A stretch of DNA of 64,000 nucleotides from contig OX439007.1 of the NCBI GenBank assembly GCA_949316495.1, positions 16,900,479 to 16,964,478 of the forward strand, given 5' to 3'. Position 1 is the first letter of the stretch; each line of letters starts with the position of its first letter. This stretch comes from Amphiduros pacificus. Lineage: Eukaryota; Annelida; Polychaeta; Phyllodocida; Hesionidae. Below the pieces are notes generated by a model that saw nothing but the letters and a program-made list of their open reading frames with translations, was not told where the DNA came from and searched no databases. The position numbers were made by a program, and so were the translations under genes. This document shows, one piece after another, positions 12,841-27,110 of the stretch.

Positions 12841-15600
12841 CATATATTTTAAGACAAACAAGCTCTATTGAACTCAAGTGTATTCATTGTGCTCTGTAGC
12901 ATAATGTTTGGAGGGGATATTATTTTTCTGAGGTCTACGATCTCGATAACAGGACGTTTATTTGAATTCATAAAATGTCATTATGTCAACCAAAATTAAA
13001 AGATACATATCTGGTAATTTCATATATTTTACATTAATTATAATTAAGTTTTATCCAAGAAAAATAATAAATGTAATATGATATGCTTATCAATATTTTC
13101 AATTTGAATGTTTTGGTTAAAATAAAACACTAAATTTAATTAAGGGACATTAAGGGACATTGCATATCCGCAATGGATAAAGAAATATCAGCGCATAAAA
13201 AAATGAATATGTAATTGAATAAAAACTCATGATTGTGAAAGAAATAAGATACAGGAGAAACACTGAGTAATACAGTATCCTACGGGGATAAGATTAATAT
13301 GAAAGGATAATCATTGATGTATTTGACCGTGGATTTGAGGACATAAGAGAAGTAATGTAATTAGACAAATTCCCGGTTGACTTCAGGTAGCACTTTACAG
13401 GCTTCATCACAATTCGACTTATACATCACTCCATTAATAGACCTCATTAACGAAGTCATAATTAACGTCGCCTGAGAGTCAGGTACCTAATCCCATTCAA
13501 TGTGACATGAACATGTAAAGACATAACGAAGCAGGATACACCGAGTTGACGGCTCTTATTATTTCACATGTAAAAAATATTGGTGCTTGAAGCAATTACA
13601 TAAATGGTGTCAACTGCAGAAGCTTGAAAGTATATTTTCCACATTCAGTCCATATTATGCAATATATATGTATTGTTGGCATCAAATGATGTGATATCAT
13701 ATTGCAGTTTGTGGTAATCAAAGCTTTATACAACTAAATGTATGCACTATTGTTCACAATTGCATATTAATGCCCTGCAGATTGGAAGAGATATTTTAGC
13801 CACTTCTAAATATGATTGCCTTATTTCGAGATTTTACAATGCTAACCCCAGACTGGGTATTGGCACCAAGTGCGTGTTTGTGGTCTGATTCACCAGAACA
13901 ATAGGTTGAAAGCTTTTTTATTATGAGATTATAGAAACACCAAAAACATTATGGCTATTCACCTATGTAAGAACGGAATTCTATGGTTTGGAATATAAAA
14001 AAAAATACCTTGGAAAGTGGACCTTTCATGTAAACATGGTAAGAAGACTAAAATATGACCTACTTAGTAGAAAACGTCAAGATGAGTTGCTGCATTTCTC
14101 GTATATGGCTCCTCTATCTTATCAGATACCCTTAATAGCCACAAGCCACCGTGCATCCATCCACTCAATATCTTAATATCGCCCTGCCGGAAACATGTCT
14201 TATGTAAGAGTCACAGAATGATAAGTACCATTTTGAATATTATAGTATATATTGATGTGTTATTACAATCATAGGAGTAGAGTACTACTGCTAATACAAT
14301 ATAGACAAGATTTACCTGTATTATGATATTTCCATAAATATATCAGCCTATTTGATATTAAAGCAGACAGTATAACTGCGGTCCTATGATTTAAACGATT
14401 ATTTATATAGCGATGCAAAAGTAATGAGAAGGTCAACTAAATAATTTTATATGAGTACAGAGAGGGAGAAATGCATCCACATCAGAAAATACGGTTCTTT
14501 GAGTGGTTCATAGCAAACAAAGATTAATTTGACCAAAACTCAAACGCTAGTAACTTAATTGCTTTTCTTAGTTACTTTTCGGCGCAAAACATGGAACAAA
14601 CCTGGAAATACACTTTTGTCATCAATCTTTAGCATGCTTTGAAATTGTCTATGTGAAATTTCATCAGTCCTTTCCGTTTAGTTTGGTAAGAATCATGCTT
14701 ACCCAGAACGCACTCCATCATAACAAAGAAAAACGAAACGGAATAAGCTCTTTTATGGGAATGTGACCATACATATCAGACTTATCTTGTGGTATTAACG
14801 GTCAAAAATATATCTGCTTCTTTATGTCGCCTTTATATGTACCAAAAAAAATAAATTGGAAGTGTCTTTGACTACTCACTTTGAACTCACTGTTTTCACT
14901 TTTTTGTTGCTGACGCCCGAGGTGGCGCCAAAAGAATAAAAGTAGACAGTGTTGGTTTGGCATCTCTTCTGGGCTTGGCATTCTGTGGCTTCAGTAATCG
15001 CTTTGTTATCATTTATACTAGCAAGGTAATCAGAAAAAAAGGATGTTTTGTCCTTTATCTTCAGCATTTGCATCTGACAGACCTTTTTCACATTACCTGT
15101 TGAACTACTGTTTTTTGACATGTTGGTTTTTAATCATCACCTTTGAATTAATGTTATTGGAATAGATAGATATATTTGCATTATATCCCACGTCTTCTTG
15201 TGATCCTTAACCAGTATTTGAATATAGATAACAGGGATTATAACATCCCAATCAAATACATGCAACATCTGTCTGAAGAGGCATCGTGTCATTTCTTTCC
15301 TCCTCTGAGAATAAGCATTATGATACACAACAATGATGGGTTTTGCGGCCATGTCTACCTTCTACAATATGTGCGTGCAAAACAGCCATGAAGACCATGT
15401 TTGGACAATGGATATTGTGTTCCCGGGCTGGTTTACACTGTGTGTTATCTACTATTAAGGAGGATGCTTACACGACAGGAAATATTTACCCAATGAGCCG
15501 TATTCTGCATTTCATACGACAAACATGAATACATCCATACTCGTCTGTCTCACCCTGGGACGAGTTTTGTACTCTACACCAACCGTTTAAATCTTGTACA

Positions 15601-15607
15601 ATATATA

Positions 15608-15652
<45 letters not shown>
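15601..15652. repeat. (AT)n microsatellite
   Basis: About 52 bases of AT/TA with one CT step near the start. It directly abuts the left arm of the inverted repeat at 15654. Confidence 0.95.
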
Positions 15653-15653
<1 letters not shown>

Positions 15654-15654
<1 letters not shown>

Positions 15655-15798
15655 AGCTTTTCTTTTGGAATTATAACTGGATGAAAAGGTTCATAGGCCC
15701 ATGTATATATAGGTTCATAGGCCCATGTATATATATATATATATATATATGACAAGTATGAACCTTTTCATCCAGTTATAATTCCAAAAGAAAAGCTT
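15654..15798. repeat. perfect 42-bp inverted repeat with 61-bp loop
   Basis: The left arm (15654-15695, beginning AAGCTTTTCTTTTGG) is the exact reverse complement of the right arm (15757-15798, ending CCAAAAGAAAAGCTT), 42 of 42 positions. The 61-base loop holds a direct duplication of AGGTTCATAGGCCCATGTAT plus four bases (15687-15710 and 15711-15734) and a short TA array. No coding capacity and no clear target-site duplication are seen. It may be a foldback element, or a template-switch product primed by the TA arrays. Confidence 0.95.
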
Positions 15799-18700
15799 TT
15801 CTGTGTTGAATATGCAAAATAAATGATCTTAGATACCGTTTGTGATTCTCTTATTCGTTTATATTTAATCGATTCAAACCATTTGCGAGATACCGCATTG
15901 ATCTTTTTCTCGGCTATTTCCCGATATTTCCCCCTCAAGAATGTTACACTACTTATTCCAAACACAATATGCTTTGTCACAGAGGCTTCGATATGGTAAG
16001 CTTATGAATACACAACACGGGAGTATCATTTACATATGAGTAACCTCAATCCTGGTTTAATTGTTTCATCAATATGTTATCATTGTTAATACTGTGGGAA
16101 TATTCACAATAAGTTGGGTTTGTGCCACCAAAGATGCCTTATGTTAGATGATCTCTAACTTCTCTTCCTTACTTTATCCTTCCTGATCACAACAGACACG
16201 TTTTGCGACAGTTCCAGAGGACTGGCTTCAAAACATATTACTTACTGATCGATAGGAGAAATTCATTTATAGCTCCCACCGACATATCAAACACGGACGC
16301 TCCCTGTGGGCGGAAGTTGCCTCGACGAGTTTGGCCAAAGTGCCTCGCTCACAGATGTTCCCTGTACATTGGCAGATGCACGAGTCACCCCAGATTATGG
16401 ACCTCAATTATTTCAAACGGCAGCTAGACAGATATTGTCATATGGCCTTCCAACTCTGGCACCATAGTCCTGTTTGGTCAAGCACATGGGAGTCATGTGG
16501 GACCATCAGAAACCATGGGGAGACACAATTCCTACCCACTTTGACATGCTCCAAGTTGTTTGTTGCCCACCATGCTTCAACTTGTGGATAAGAAAGGTGT
16601 GTTTGCCTTGTCTATTTCTGATTCTACTTGAAGGACAATATCCTTTCTAAACCTTGTGGTATTTTCTGAGTAGGGGAAGACGGGTGACTTTGTCACAATG
16701 GGTCATCATGACGAGCCGTCCATTTGTCATTCTGTCCAATTCTTATGGACTTAAATAACCGTACCCACATGTTATTATTCTATACAGGCAAAAGAATCAA
16801 TTAGCTCGATGACAGGATCTCATGATGTGTTTGTTCCTAGAATGAAAACGTACATGACTTTGAAGATGGAACACTAGAGTAAGAAACAAGGGGTGAGGGG
16901 GTAAAAAAAGAATAATTTTGGGTCAGGAGTGCACTTAAAAATATTGTGTTTAGGGCAAAATCAGTTGTGATAGTGGTTGCCAAGCTGTGGAAGCACTGAA
17001 ACCAAAATGACTGAAAGTTGGAAGAAAACTGCCTCAAGAAAATAACCTTCCATACAATGTGGTGACTCTCAATAAATGTGGAAAACATGTTAACAAATAT
17101 GGTTCTCACTTGTTCACACTTATTCACACTTCTTATTCATTATAAGAGTTAGCATTCATGAAAGAGTGTCACTTACTTATAACCTGAAAATATTTCAACT
17201 GAAGAGTGAAAAAAATTGGAACTGGCTTATTGGTAATAGACTTATATAACAGAAGTGAGCCCCACCCATGATCTCATTCTGGTTGTAACTGCCTTACGTT
17301 ATAAAGGCTTTAACATGACCTATGAATGAAACAGAGTACACGAGCTGGATTTCTTGTGTAAATATATACTGTTTTGCTCAATTCAATGTCACGATCAGTA
17401 CTTCTTAAAAGAAAGCACATGCAATGACATGAAATGTTTATCCATGAAACAACATACAGTGATGCTGGATCAGCACATCATATATTCCATTACTAGCAGG
17501 GACACACCAATAAACTATTAATTCTACTGTTATTGAATATGAGTCAAGTTCAGTTGGGAGTTGAACATTTGAACAGTATTCCATACACACTTTGCTTCTT
17601 CTGGGTTTTTTTAGACTTTACAGCGAAATAGGCTAGATCAAGAAATTCCAACATTATTACAGCATGTATAACAAAGAAACTGTAAAGTAATCAAGACTAG
17701 TATAATACAACCTTTTGGCAGAGTTCGGCATTTCCTTTTGGAATGGATGACAAGACCAAAACCCATCTCAGAGATTGCATAACGCAATCTCAACAAAGTA
17801 CACAAAACTTTCGTGTCGTCGCAGTAAAAGTTGTGTTTTATAAGCAGCCGAGTTGCGTGCTTTCTTCCCCCAGATACACTATGTCGTGTTGATTGATTGG
17901 CATATGGCACAACATCTCGTAGATCATCGACTCAAACTCCCCATATGTGATAATGTCACAATTAACTTTTAGGTTACCTCCGTTTCGTATGGTGTCATGA
18001 CTTTCCACTTTTCACGCGTAGTCGAAACATGACCCTGTGTGTCCTAAACATCAAGGGAAACTAAAACAGAAAAGTGATAACTCAATGGACCAGACGACAT
18101 TTCTGCACCAGCAGACGACGTTCTTCTTTTGAAGGAAGATGGTGGAGTCTCGTGTGCCTTTGTGAGGTTGATGTTTTCCGGTGAAATCATCCTGTGATAT
18201 AAATACATCGCACGGTATCATTTTTGTGTCTAGAATTCTGATGGAACTAACATCGACAAAACAAACTTAAAATAAATATTAAGTTATATTGGCACCCCCA
18301 TTCGAATTAAAAGTTAATCCCTGTATTACAATTGAACATATTTCATTTAATTTTGAATAACATAAAGATTAATACAATATATCAGATTATTTGATATCTG
18401 GACCCATAAAGACATGACAGATGATACTGAGATAATATCAAAATCCTTCCTTACAAATAAAATGACAATAGCGGAACTCAGGGGATTGATTTATTGAAAT
18501 CAAATTCCAGAAACTTCCAACAAGTTTTATAAATGTTAGTGAAGTCAGACGGTCGTGACCACAGCAATCCGCCTACGCTTTAACAGAATGGCAGTTCACT
18601 GAAAAATGCCACGAACATCTGATGTGAATACAAGCAAAACAATCAACATCTTGGCACAAAAAATAGAATTAATGACTTCCTTTTTTTGGTCAGAAATATA

Positions 18701-18830
18701 GTTGAATCATTCATTTATGAATATCATTCATATATTCATATGTTTTGATGTCTGATAACGAAGATATACCATGAAAAGATAAACGTTTCCCATAAACATA
18801 CTTTAATTTCCCTCCAACTATTCATCAAGT

Positions 18831-18854
18831 ATATATATATATATATATATATAT
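18831..18854. repeat. (TA)n microsatellite
   Basis: About 24 bases of TA immediately upstream of the 26-bp minisatellite. Confidence 0.95.
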
Positions 18855-19243
18855 GACATATCAAAATGAATTGACTCATTGACATATCAAAATGAATTGA
18901 CTCACTGACATATCAAAATGAATTGACTCATTGACATATCAAAATGAATTGACTCATTGACATATCAAAATGAATTGACTTATTGACATATCAAAATGAA
19001 TTGACTCATTGACATATCAAAATGAATTGACTCATTGACATATCAAAATGAATTGACTCATTGTCATATCAAAATGAATTGACTCACTGTCATATCAAAA
19101 TGAATTGACTCACTGTCATATCAAAATGAATTGACTCACTGTCATATCAAAATGAATTGATTCACTGTCATATCAAAATGAATTGACTCACTGACATATC
19201 AAAATGAATTGACTCACTGACATATCAAAATGAATTGACTCAT
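18855..19243. repeat. 26-bp minisatellite, 15 copies
   Basis: Fifteen units in exact 26-bp register (first start 18855, last start 19219, difference 14 x 26). The core is ATCAAAATGAATTGACTCA. Two linked variants exist: units 1-8 begin GACAT and mostly end CATT, while units 9-13 (19063-19192) begin GTCAT and end CACT. Units 14-15 return to GACAT. This pattern points to recent block amplification within the array. Confidence 0.97.
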
Positions 19244-20210
19244 GTACTGTTAAATAGCATGTCTGTTCTATCCATGTGCCTTCTAACATCTTCTTAATTT
19301 GTATTAATTAACGCATTAAGTTCCTTTTTGTCTTACATATCTGATGGTTGTGTTAAAAGATATTTTTAATTTGTTTGAAATGGTACCTAAAAAACTGATA
19401 TGCCAAAGAGTAATTCACACTATTCTAACTCTGTGAGAACATTTATTGGAAAGATTTGAATGATGAAATCTGTCTTAATGTAACAATAAAAAGGATTTTG
19501 ATAATGTGCAAGTTATAAACAAGTAATTCTTAAAGGGTTCAGAGAGCTTTAACACGTTAAGTGTTGCAATGTTAAATTGCAGTTTTAAAAAGAACTTTTA
19601 AACAGGTTCTGCCTGTGCATAATCATTTATTCATGTGAAAAAAATAAATGGTAAAACGAAATCCTGAACAGATGATCGCATTCCCATGTAAATACAAAGT
19701 TGAAGATTCTGCAAGATAGCACAAAATGAATTGGAGACAATGTCAAGAAAACAACTTTGAGGCCAGAAATGCCATTGAAAACTTTGCAACCTAAAATGGA
19801 AGAATAATTTCGATATGAAAACGAATAATAATATTGTGAGCCTCTTTAATCTCATCCTTAGGAATCTTCAAGAATATTCAAGGAAATACTAGAATTAAAA
19901 AAAAAATAATTATACAACTATTCTCCCCAAGCCACTTTTATTGATTAATCCATAATCAAAGACCAGGTCAATGGAAATCATATTGCTTAACATATTCTCT
20001 TCTTCTGTTGTACGACATTGTATTGCTTTAATGGATATGAATTTGGAACATAGTATTTTCCAATGGCAAACATTTTATTGCAATTATTCCTTTTTTCCAA
20101 GTAGTTCTTTTTTGCATTTCTTCCTATTTTTTGCAATTAGTCCTTGTTGCATCCCATAAGCACATTGGTGACATGTAAGCCATCCTGTGCGACAGGCATC
20201 CCACCCTTCA

Positions 20211-20248
20211 CAGACCCTTCACAGACCCTTTACAGACCCTACACACAC
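20211..20248. repeat. 11-bp tandem repeat, about 3.5 copies
   Basis: ACCCTTCACAG repeats head to tail, with one TTTACAG variant and a final degenerate copy. Confidence 0.85.
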
Positions 20249-23200
20249 AACCCATCACGGTCTTTAAGTCTCCTAACTACAGCCTTTTAGGGAATGTTCT
20301 CGGTGGACTTCTGACGATCACGATTTCCATTTTCTGCCTGAACAGAGGAGTAAAAGGAGACCAATTCCTTTTTAATGGCAGCATGTGTGGCTATGATTGG
20401 GGCGGTGGGATTGGGCCGTGGCCATGTAATGACAAATTCAATTCTGATAGGGTTTAGTGTTTGTCTTTCTAAGTCAAAGCTGATCTGCATGGTGGCCACA
20501 CAGCTTAGGTAGAGACCCTCTGAGGTTAGTCTACAGGCAGCATAGACAGCTACAGTAATGGCAAATCAACTGGGTCTGAGCTAAGTATCATTCTATATAA
20601 TACCTTATTTCAAAGGTCCTGGTATTATCACTATATGCACTCTCACATTTGCTAAAATAGTGATATGTATTTAATGAGACAACATAAATGAGGTGGCTTC
20701 AACGTCAGGATGATAAACCTTTTAAATAATCTCAAGTGTTGAAATTGTTAGTATGATATTACGGTGAGTAGGTAGGACAGGGAACAATATTTCAGATTAA
20801 CTCATATATTAAAAGAGGCAGCGCTTTGGTTTCAATACAACATCAATCTGCAGGTATCAAGAATCAAATACTGTTTAAGGAAAATATGTTTTAAATGCAT
20901 TTCATTTTCAAAATTCATTCTTCACTCCACAGACATTTCTTCCCTTGTCCCTAATACCTGTCTTTATGTCCTTCATTTAAATTGGAAATTATTGCCTTCC
21001 AGGGCTAGATTTCAAAAGAAATCATATTTCACTGCATCAGTTTTTCACGGCAAGTCAGCAAACCCATCTGTTTTATTGTCAATTCCATTTGACTTTGAAA
21101 AATGAGATGCTCGCCCTTGACAGGTTCAGTAACAAACAAAACGGAGCAAGTAAGGGTAATAAAAGCATTGCATCGAGGCAATGTTCACACAGAAAGTGCC
21201 TCCAGATCCATTGCTACCAGGTGAGCAATGTATCATAATAAAGCCAGATATATTGAGGTTTTGTAAAGTAGATATCAATACATCCCTCTGCGATATAATT
21301 GTAATTGGATATATGTAGATCTCCAGAATTTGATTTCAGGTTTCAGCCAGGTTACAAATTGCATTTCTTTTAATACAATTTAAGAGCATTATAACTTCTT
21401 TAGAAAAAAATCCTGAGTCTATCTCCAGAGCTATCTCATAACAGTTCATATTTATGGCATATTACTCTAAGCAACTCTAAGCATAAAATTGAAATGGCTA
21501 TGGCTTTGATGACTTCTGTGTCCGGTTGGTCTTGTGATTGGTATGTATGCTACAAGGGAATTAGGGATAGCCCCTCGGGGAGAATGCAAAAAAGACTACT
21601 AAGACATTACCTATAGGGATAAAATGATTAAGTCGTACTTCTGAGGTTTGTATACTAGTACCCATATTGCAGAAGGCTTTCGGCCTGTTGACAATGTATA
21701 TCAGTAAATTCACCTTGATCTCTTAGTTTCCTTATTTGGAATTTTTGATATTGATTCTCTTAGCGTTCTTATTTTTATATTGCATCAGAATGTCTGACCA
21801 GACGAATTCTAGTATCAAATATCCTCACCTCGAGTCAGGTATTGCTGTCATAAATAAATCCTACATTAATAAATATTATGGACCGATAAAAGGATAAACA
21901 GGTGAATACAAAATAGCACAAAGAAGCACACCTAATATTCTCATAATTCATTTCAATATGTTTAATATTTATCTTATCATGCTTATGTGACATCAAGAGG
22001 GAAAATGAAAAATATCCTCAACAGTTTATCAAAGAATCTATTGTGCGGAGACGACAGTGAAATATTGGAAGAGGGTCCCTTTTTCTTGGCTGTGTGTTCT
22101 TCTTGCTGTTATATCAATATTGTCCTGTGTGGTACAACCGGTGGTCCTCCGTTTCATCACAGTCTGTAAGATTACTCAATTTGTGCTCCTGGGAGGGTGC
22201 GTTCCAAATGAGGGCACGCTCCACGCAGTGCACACCGCTAGTTAAAGCATAGGAAGAGGCATGTGGCTGCTGCAGGGAGAGTGAAGGCAGGATTGGTTAG
22301 GCGATCAGGTATAGGTATTTATATGTGATTGCACGTAATGAGGATGCCGCGGGGCGCTACTCTGATTGCCTGCTTGCTATCCATTGATGCTCATCTATTG
22401 TCTCTTCTTCAGCCCACCCCCCACCTCCCTCCAATATTGCGCAATACCTTTATACTTCCTAATTTAATCAATAATCTGGCTTTGATATTTATATCATAAT
22501 ATTGGCCGTTGATGATAATATTTGTTTTGTATTAAAGCGAAAGCTTCTTTTTTCTTCTTTATTAAATTCAACACGCTTTTGTCAACAGGTTTGCCTACCT
22601 TGGCACATGTTTACATGTGACATTTGTTTGCTGTTATTGGGGTATAATTACTTGTACAAGCTACTAATGACACTGCGGTGACAGACATTAAGCCGATGAC
22701 AACAGCTCACTGTTTTGCTTTATGTGATTAAGGGACCTACTATGGAAGGGACATCTCAACAGAGCTTCCATGATCTCGCTGGCATCTTTCCAAAATCACA
22801 ATCAACATTTACGTCTTCAGAATAGTAAATCATTATATAATACCTTCTCTTAGACTTACGGTTGGCAAATGCGCTGATGGGAAGGCCAGGATAAATCTGT
22901 TGTAATTTATAATTGATAGAATGTGTCTCCGTTGTTATGTATGTCGTGTGGGTATGTCAGAGGTCTGTGTGTGGCAATCAAACTTTCATAACGTTATGGC
23001 ATTCCTGCCAAATTGTATCATAAATTTTCATGTCAGTTATCTCTATCAATGTGACAACTCATTAAAAGCATTCACAAATCAGATCTATCCCTTTCAGAGA
23101 ATAAGCAGGTTATTCATTTTATTTTGCTTATAATTCATTAACAGACATTGGTTATTATATAACATTCCACACAAACATCTAGTTGTCAAGGTCACAGCAA

Positions 23201-23582
23201 AATAGACGAAAACACAGCTTCCGTTCGTTTATGAAATACTATTCCAAACATGGCTGCAAGGTCAGCTTGGTTAGTAATTATGTATTCCATATATTTCAGT
23301 CCTTACTTTATTGCAAATTGACCACTGTACTATGCTTAAAGTCCTTTCTTTTGTGTTTATACTTGATGTGTCACAGGACACTGACATTAGCATTCACGAG
23401 GAAAGCTCTCATGGAGGACGTTATGGAAATCAGTGTCCTGAGTGATACTTCCCTTGGAGGGCAATGCATAAGGGTTCTAATTAAGCTTTTCTCTTTCATA
23501 TTGCTCATCAAGGTCAATGTCAGGAATCTAGCCAGGGTTCTCTCTCAACAGATTGCCTTGACTGTGATATTGTGAACATAGA

Positions 23583-23980
23583 TAGCCTTTCTATAGACTA
23601 TTAATCATGATATATATTAACAAAACAAACCAGATTTGACTCTCTCTAGATACTCGGCATGTTGTATAACAACAATCTTGATCAGACTTGCATCTCTATA
23701 GGTTACAAACCATGGTAAATAATGACAATCTAGACCAAACTTGCATCTCTATATACTATAAACCATTGTATATATATATTGACATTCTAGACCAGGCATA
23801 TCTCTCTTTATAAATTACATTGTGCATGTATATATTGTGAATCTAGACCAGGCCCGACTCTATATATTACAAATCATGGTATATATACCAAATATAGACC
23901 AGGCCTGTCTCTCTATATAGATTACAAATTGTGGTATATATTGATTATCTAGTCCAGAATTGCCTCTCTATAGATTGCTT
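23583..23980. repeat. decayed tandem repeat, about 7 copies of 51-57 bp
   Basis: Copies share the order CTCTCTATAGATTACAAA, then ATGGTATATATTGA, then AATCTAGACCAGGCC. Copies differ by many substitutions and small indels, so the array is old. The AGACCAGGC core also occurs in the 38-bp minisatellite at 9307. Whether the two arrays are related cannot be judged by eye. Confidence 0.8.
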
Positions 23981-26639
23981 GTTTGTTGAAAAACTATACC
24001 ATTCTTGGCACCGTATTGATTCTGTTTATTTAGAAATTCTTCACCATGCTTCACCATGCTTCACCATGTTTTTTTCAGAGAATGCAAATTTTTATTGAAA
24101 TTGCTTAAACCATTGTGTACTTATCTTATATTTGTTCTTTCATAACTTAGACAATCTAGGATTGGTATCTTTAAATTAAAAGATGTATACACGCATGTGC
24201 TTCCACCCAATTAAGTTTTTAATTTTCTAAGTGTGGAATTACTCGCAAATGTCCCTAATGATTTGGTATATTGCACAAATAAAGCAAGTTGAAGACAATC
24301 TTTCTCAATTGCCATTTCAGATAATTGATTCATAAAAGGATATGCGGCTAGACATTTCCAAGAGAATGTGATGGCATATGAGAATATTACATGCATGTCC
24401 ATGTGCAGAATGGCAAATCCCCTGGTGCCATGTCGTACACTAACAATGCAACATTTGCACTGACTCCACACTCATCAGTAAAACATACCCATATTGTCAT
24501 TGCTCCATGATGAATGGGGCTCGCACTCATCAACTCATCTTTCTGACATTTTTCTGACAACCGCTTATATAGGCGGCTACTGCCCATGCAATAAGAGCAC
24601 GATTCTGGCTCGCCGCAAACCCTCAAGTCTATTTAGTAGCCTCCATCTTCCATAAACACAATTGGCGCAGATAAATTGTGTGAGGTCCAACTCGGGACAT
24701 TTTTCTTGCAAGTCTGTCACAAAGAATTGCCAAAAGCAGATTGAATGAGACCGGAATGAATCCGACTCTCTATATATTAAGTTCTGATTTCACGGCTTCG
24801 TCCAATGCAAATGGCCATAATATCGCCAGCTTCCGCTTCCGCCAAATCATATCTATTTCTATGAAAATCACACAGTATTTATTATCAACCTTATAATGGA
24901 AACCAAACAACCTCAGTTTTTCAAAGTGGATTTGCCACATCGTGTTTGAAGTTGTTTTTATTTTAATATAATGAAAATGTTTTGAGGTTGTCACATGTTC
25001 AAATTAACCAATCTCCATTATCAATTAATTGAAGACGTGCATCAGATGAAGAATGTTACCTCGGGATGTGTACAGAATAATGGGTTTTGTCTTGGTACTG
25101 TAATGAACATGATCCAAAGACGCACGCCCATTAGTGACTTTTGTACTGAAGAGTTCACCATATAATGAATAACAGGATAATGATATAAATACAAGCTTCA
25201 AAGGTTCTGGGAAATTAATCAAGGTAGATAAAATTAACAGACATAGATTATTCTATATGTTCCCTTGTAATTCTAATAATATCACAAACTTCGTAATCTT
25301 ATAGGAAGCCTAACTGTGCTACTTCCTGTTTTATAAATCTTATTTCAAGTAAAATAAACACTTTGTGGTTTCGGTACTTAACTGATATCTCATCACCCAT
25401 GTCGTAACAACCTATTTTACAGACTGAATACGAAGGTTAGACGAAAATAGACTCGGGAACAATACTGTCCAATTCACTGTTACCCCTCAGTTTATGTCAA
25501 ATGTCTGCTAAAGCCTATGCTTCTACAGCAATGACAAAAAGTCGCCGTCTCTCTTATTATGGACAAAATACACTCGAATAGATGGAGTAGGGAGCGATCA
25601 GATGAGACGGGCCGATTTTGCATAGCTGTTATAAATCGTGTAAGTGGTAGGGTTGCTCTGACAATTGGAGGTGGGAATACCAGAGAATTAGCGGCATGAG
25701 AGGCAGGCCATCTTGGATAATGACCTGCTTTGCATGCCCAAGTGCAGTACGACGGAACAGAAGCTCAAAGAGCACGATGTAAAGTCTACCCCATTCAGTC
25801 TATTGTATATGCAATTTATGCTGGTGATAAGGCACTTCGCATATAGCAAGTCAGCAATTTAGTTTTCAATCTGTTTTATACAAGACATTTATGTTCATCC
25901 AGCCACCAAATGCTCCCTTTTATCTGAAATACTAAAGGCTTTTCTGCTGAAGAAAAACATTTTATTTCTTGAGGAAATTGGAAACTTATAAACTGCATGG
26001 TGATCTCGTTATCTTTTTAAATAAAGTTTACACGCGGCGGACCGGATTGAGTGTCCAGAAACTCCGTTAAATGTCAGAACAGTTTCATCATGGTCATCAA
26101 CAGTCCTATATTTATATTCAAATCTGTGAATTATTGCCTTATGTGGATCTTCTCACTACTATTTTTGAAACTTTTGATAACATTTAATGTACTTTTGTCT
26201 ACATTGCAACTCATGTTTATTTCACGAGCGATGAGACTGTCGTCTGCTTTAACGTTTGTGAAATCAACACGATTCCCAAGAGATATGAAGGTCAAACTGA
26301 TTTGCCTAATATGGTATATAAACACGGGCCATACCTACAATACATACATTTACCAGTTTAACCTTATTTTTTTCTGAACTTTGTTATTTGTGCATATACG
26401 TCATTCAAAGAGTCTCAGCATATTAGAGGTACAAAAATGCCGTCTTATTCCAGCGTTTGGTCGCTTGTACACTAATTTGGTGGGCTTTACGTCAGCGAAA
26501 AAGTCTCTAAGGGAGTAGGCTGTTGTCTTAGTTAATTACAAGCCCCTAAGCCCCCATGTTGAGGGAAGCAACGACATTCTCCAAGCCTTCTCTCTAGTTT
26601 TGTCATTAGCTAATCATTGGGTTTTCTCTGCCTGTAGTC

Positions 26640-27110
26640 CGGCTACTCGTTGTAGACCGGCGGTTATATAGCCAGGCCCTTAGGCACCTTACTACCAATT
26701 GAACTTCCCCTCGTTCCCCGGCCTCCGCGACCTCACTTTCACGTATTCAGCAGAAAGGTGAGATTGAGCCAACCTTGAGTCACCCAAACAAACCGTGTGG
26801 CTTGGTCTTTTAGCGGTCCACACCTCTCAGAGACGGGGAAAAGGTTTCTCTTGAAAGCCCCTGGTCCCTCTGAGGACCCAATTAGGGCAGCCGAACCACA
26901 TCGTCAGCGGGAATCAGAGGAAAGTGTCATTTTCCGGTGCATGGCGACAAGTGCCAAGCAGGACCGTAGATAATTCCGAGGGAGTGGACAGAAATTAAGC
27001 GGCAATCATCGCAGCAAGAAGCGGTGTCGACGGCGGGAGCCCTGACCGAGGGAGTCGGTCTATCAGTTAGACAGACTCTCGTGAATTAAGTGGCCCTTTG
27101 GTAGGGCATG
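26640..27110. other. CpG-rich block, possible regulatory or promoter region
   Basis: A GC-rich stretch with many CpG dinucleotides (for example CCCCGGCCTCCGCGACC, GTCGACGGCGGG) in otherwise AT-rich DNA. It lies about 5.5 kb upstream of the first recognised receptor exon. A donor-like AAAG|GTGAGA at about 26757 would suit a non-coding 5' exon, but no initiator, transcript or signal-peptide exon is identifiable. A conserved non-coding enhancer is an equal alternative. Confidence 0.3.

Larger units (their letters stand above)
9821..18830. other. non-coding sequence, no gene recognised
   Basis: No exon can be supported. The contents are the repeats and the inverted repeat listed separately, plus a modestly GC-richer block at about 12550-12840. 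Short open frames are scattered on both strands with no recognisable motif. Several end by chance in GT donors that would be in phase with the receptor exon at 32612 (see findings), but none encodes a convincing signal peptide. Confidence 0.55.

Noticed and set aside
23183-23575. 130-codon plus-strand open frame
   Set aside because: Composition is Leu/Ser/Cys-rich without motif. Not supported as a gene.
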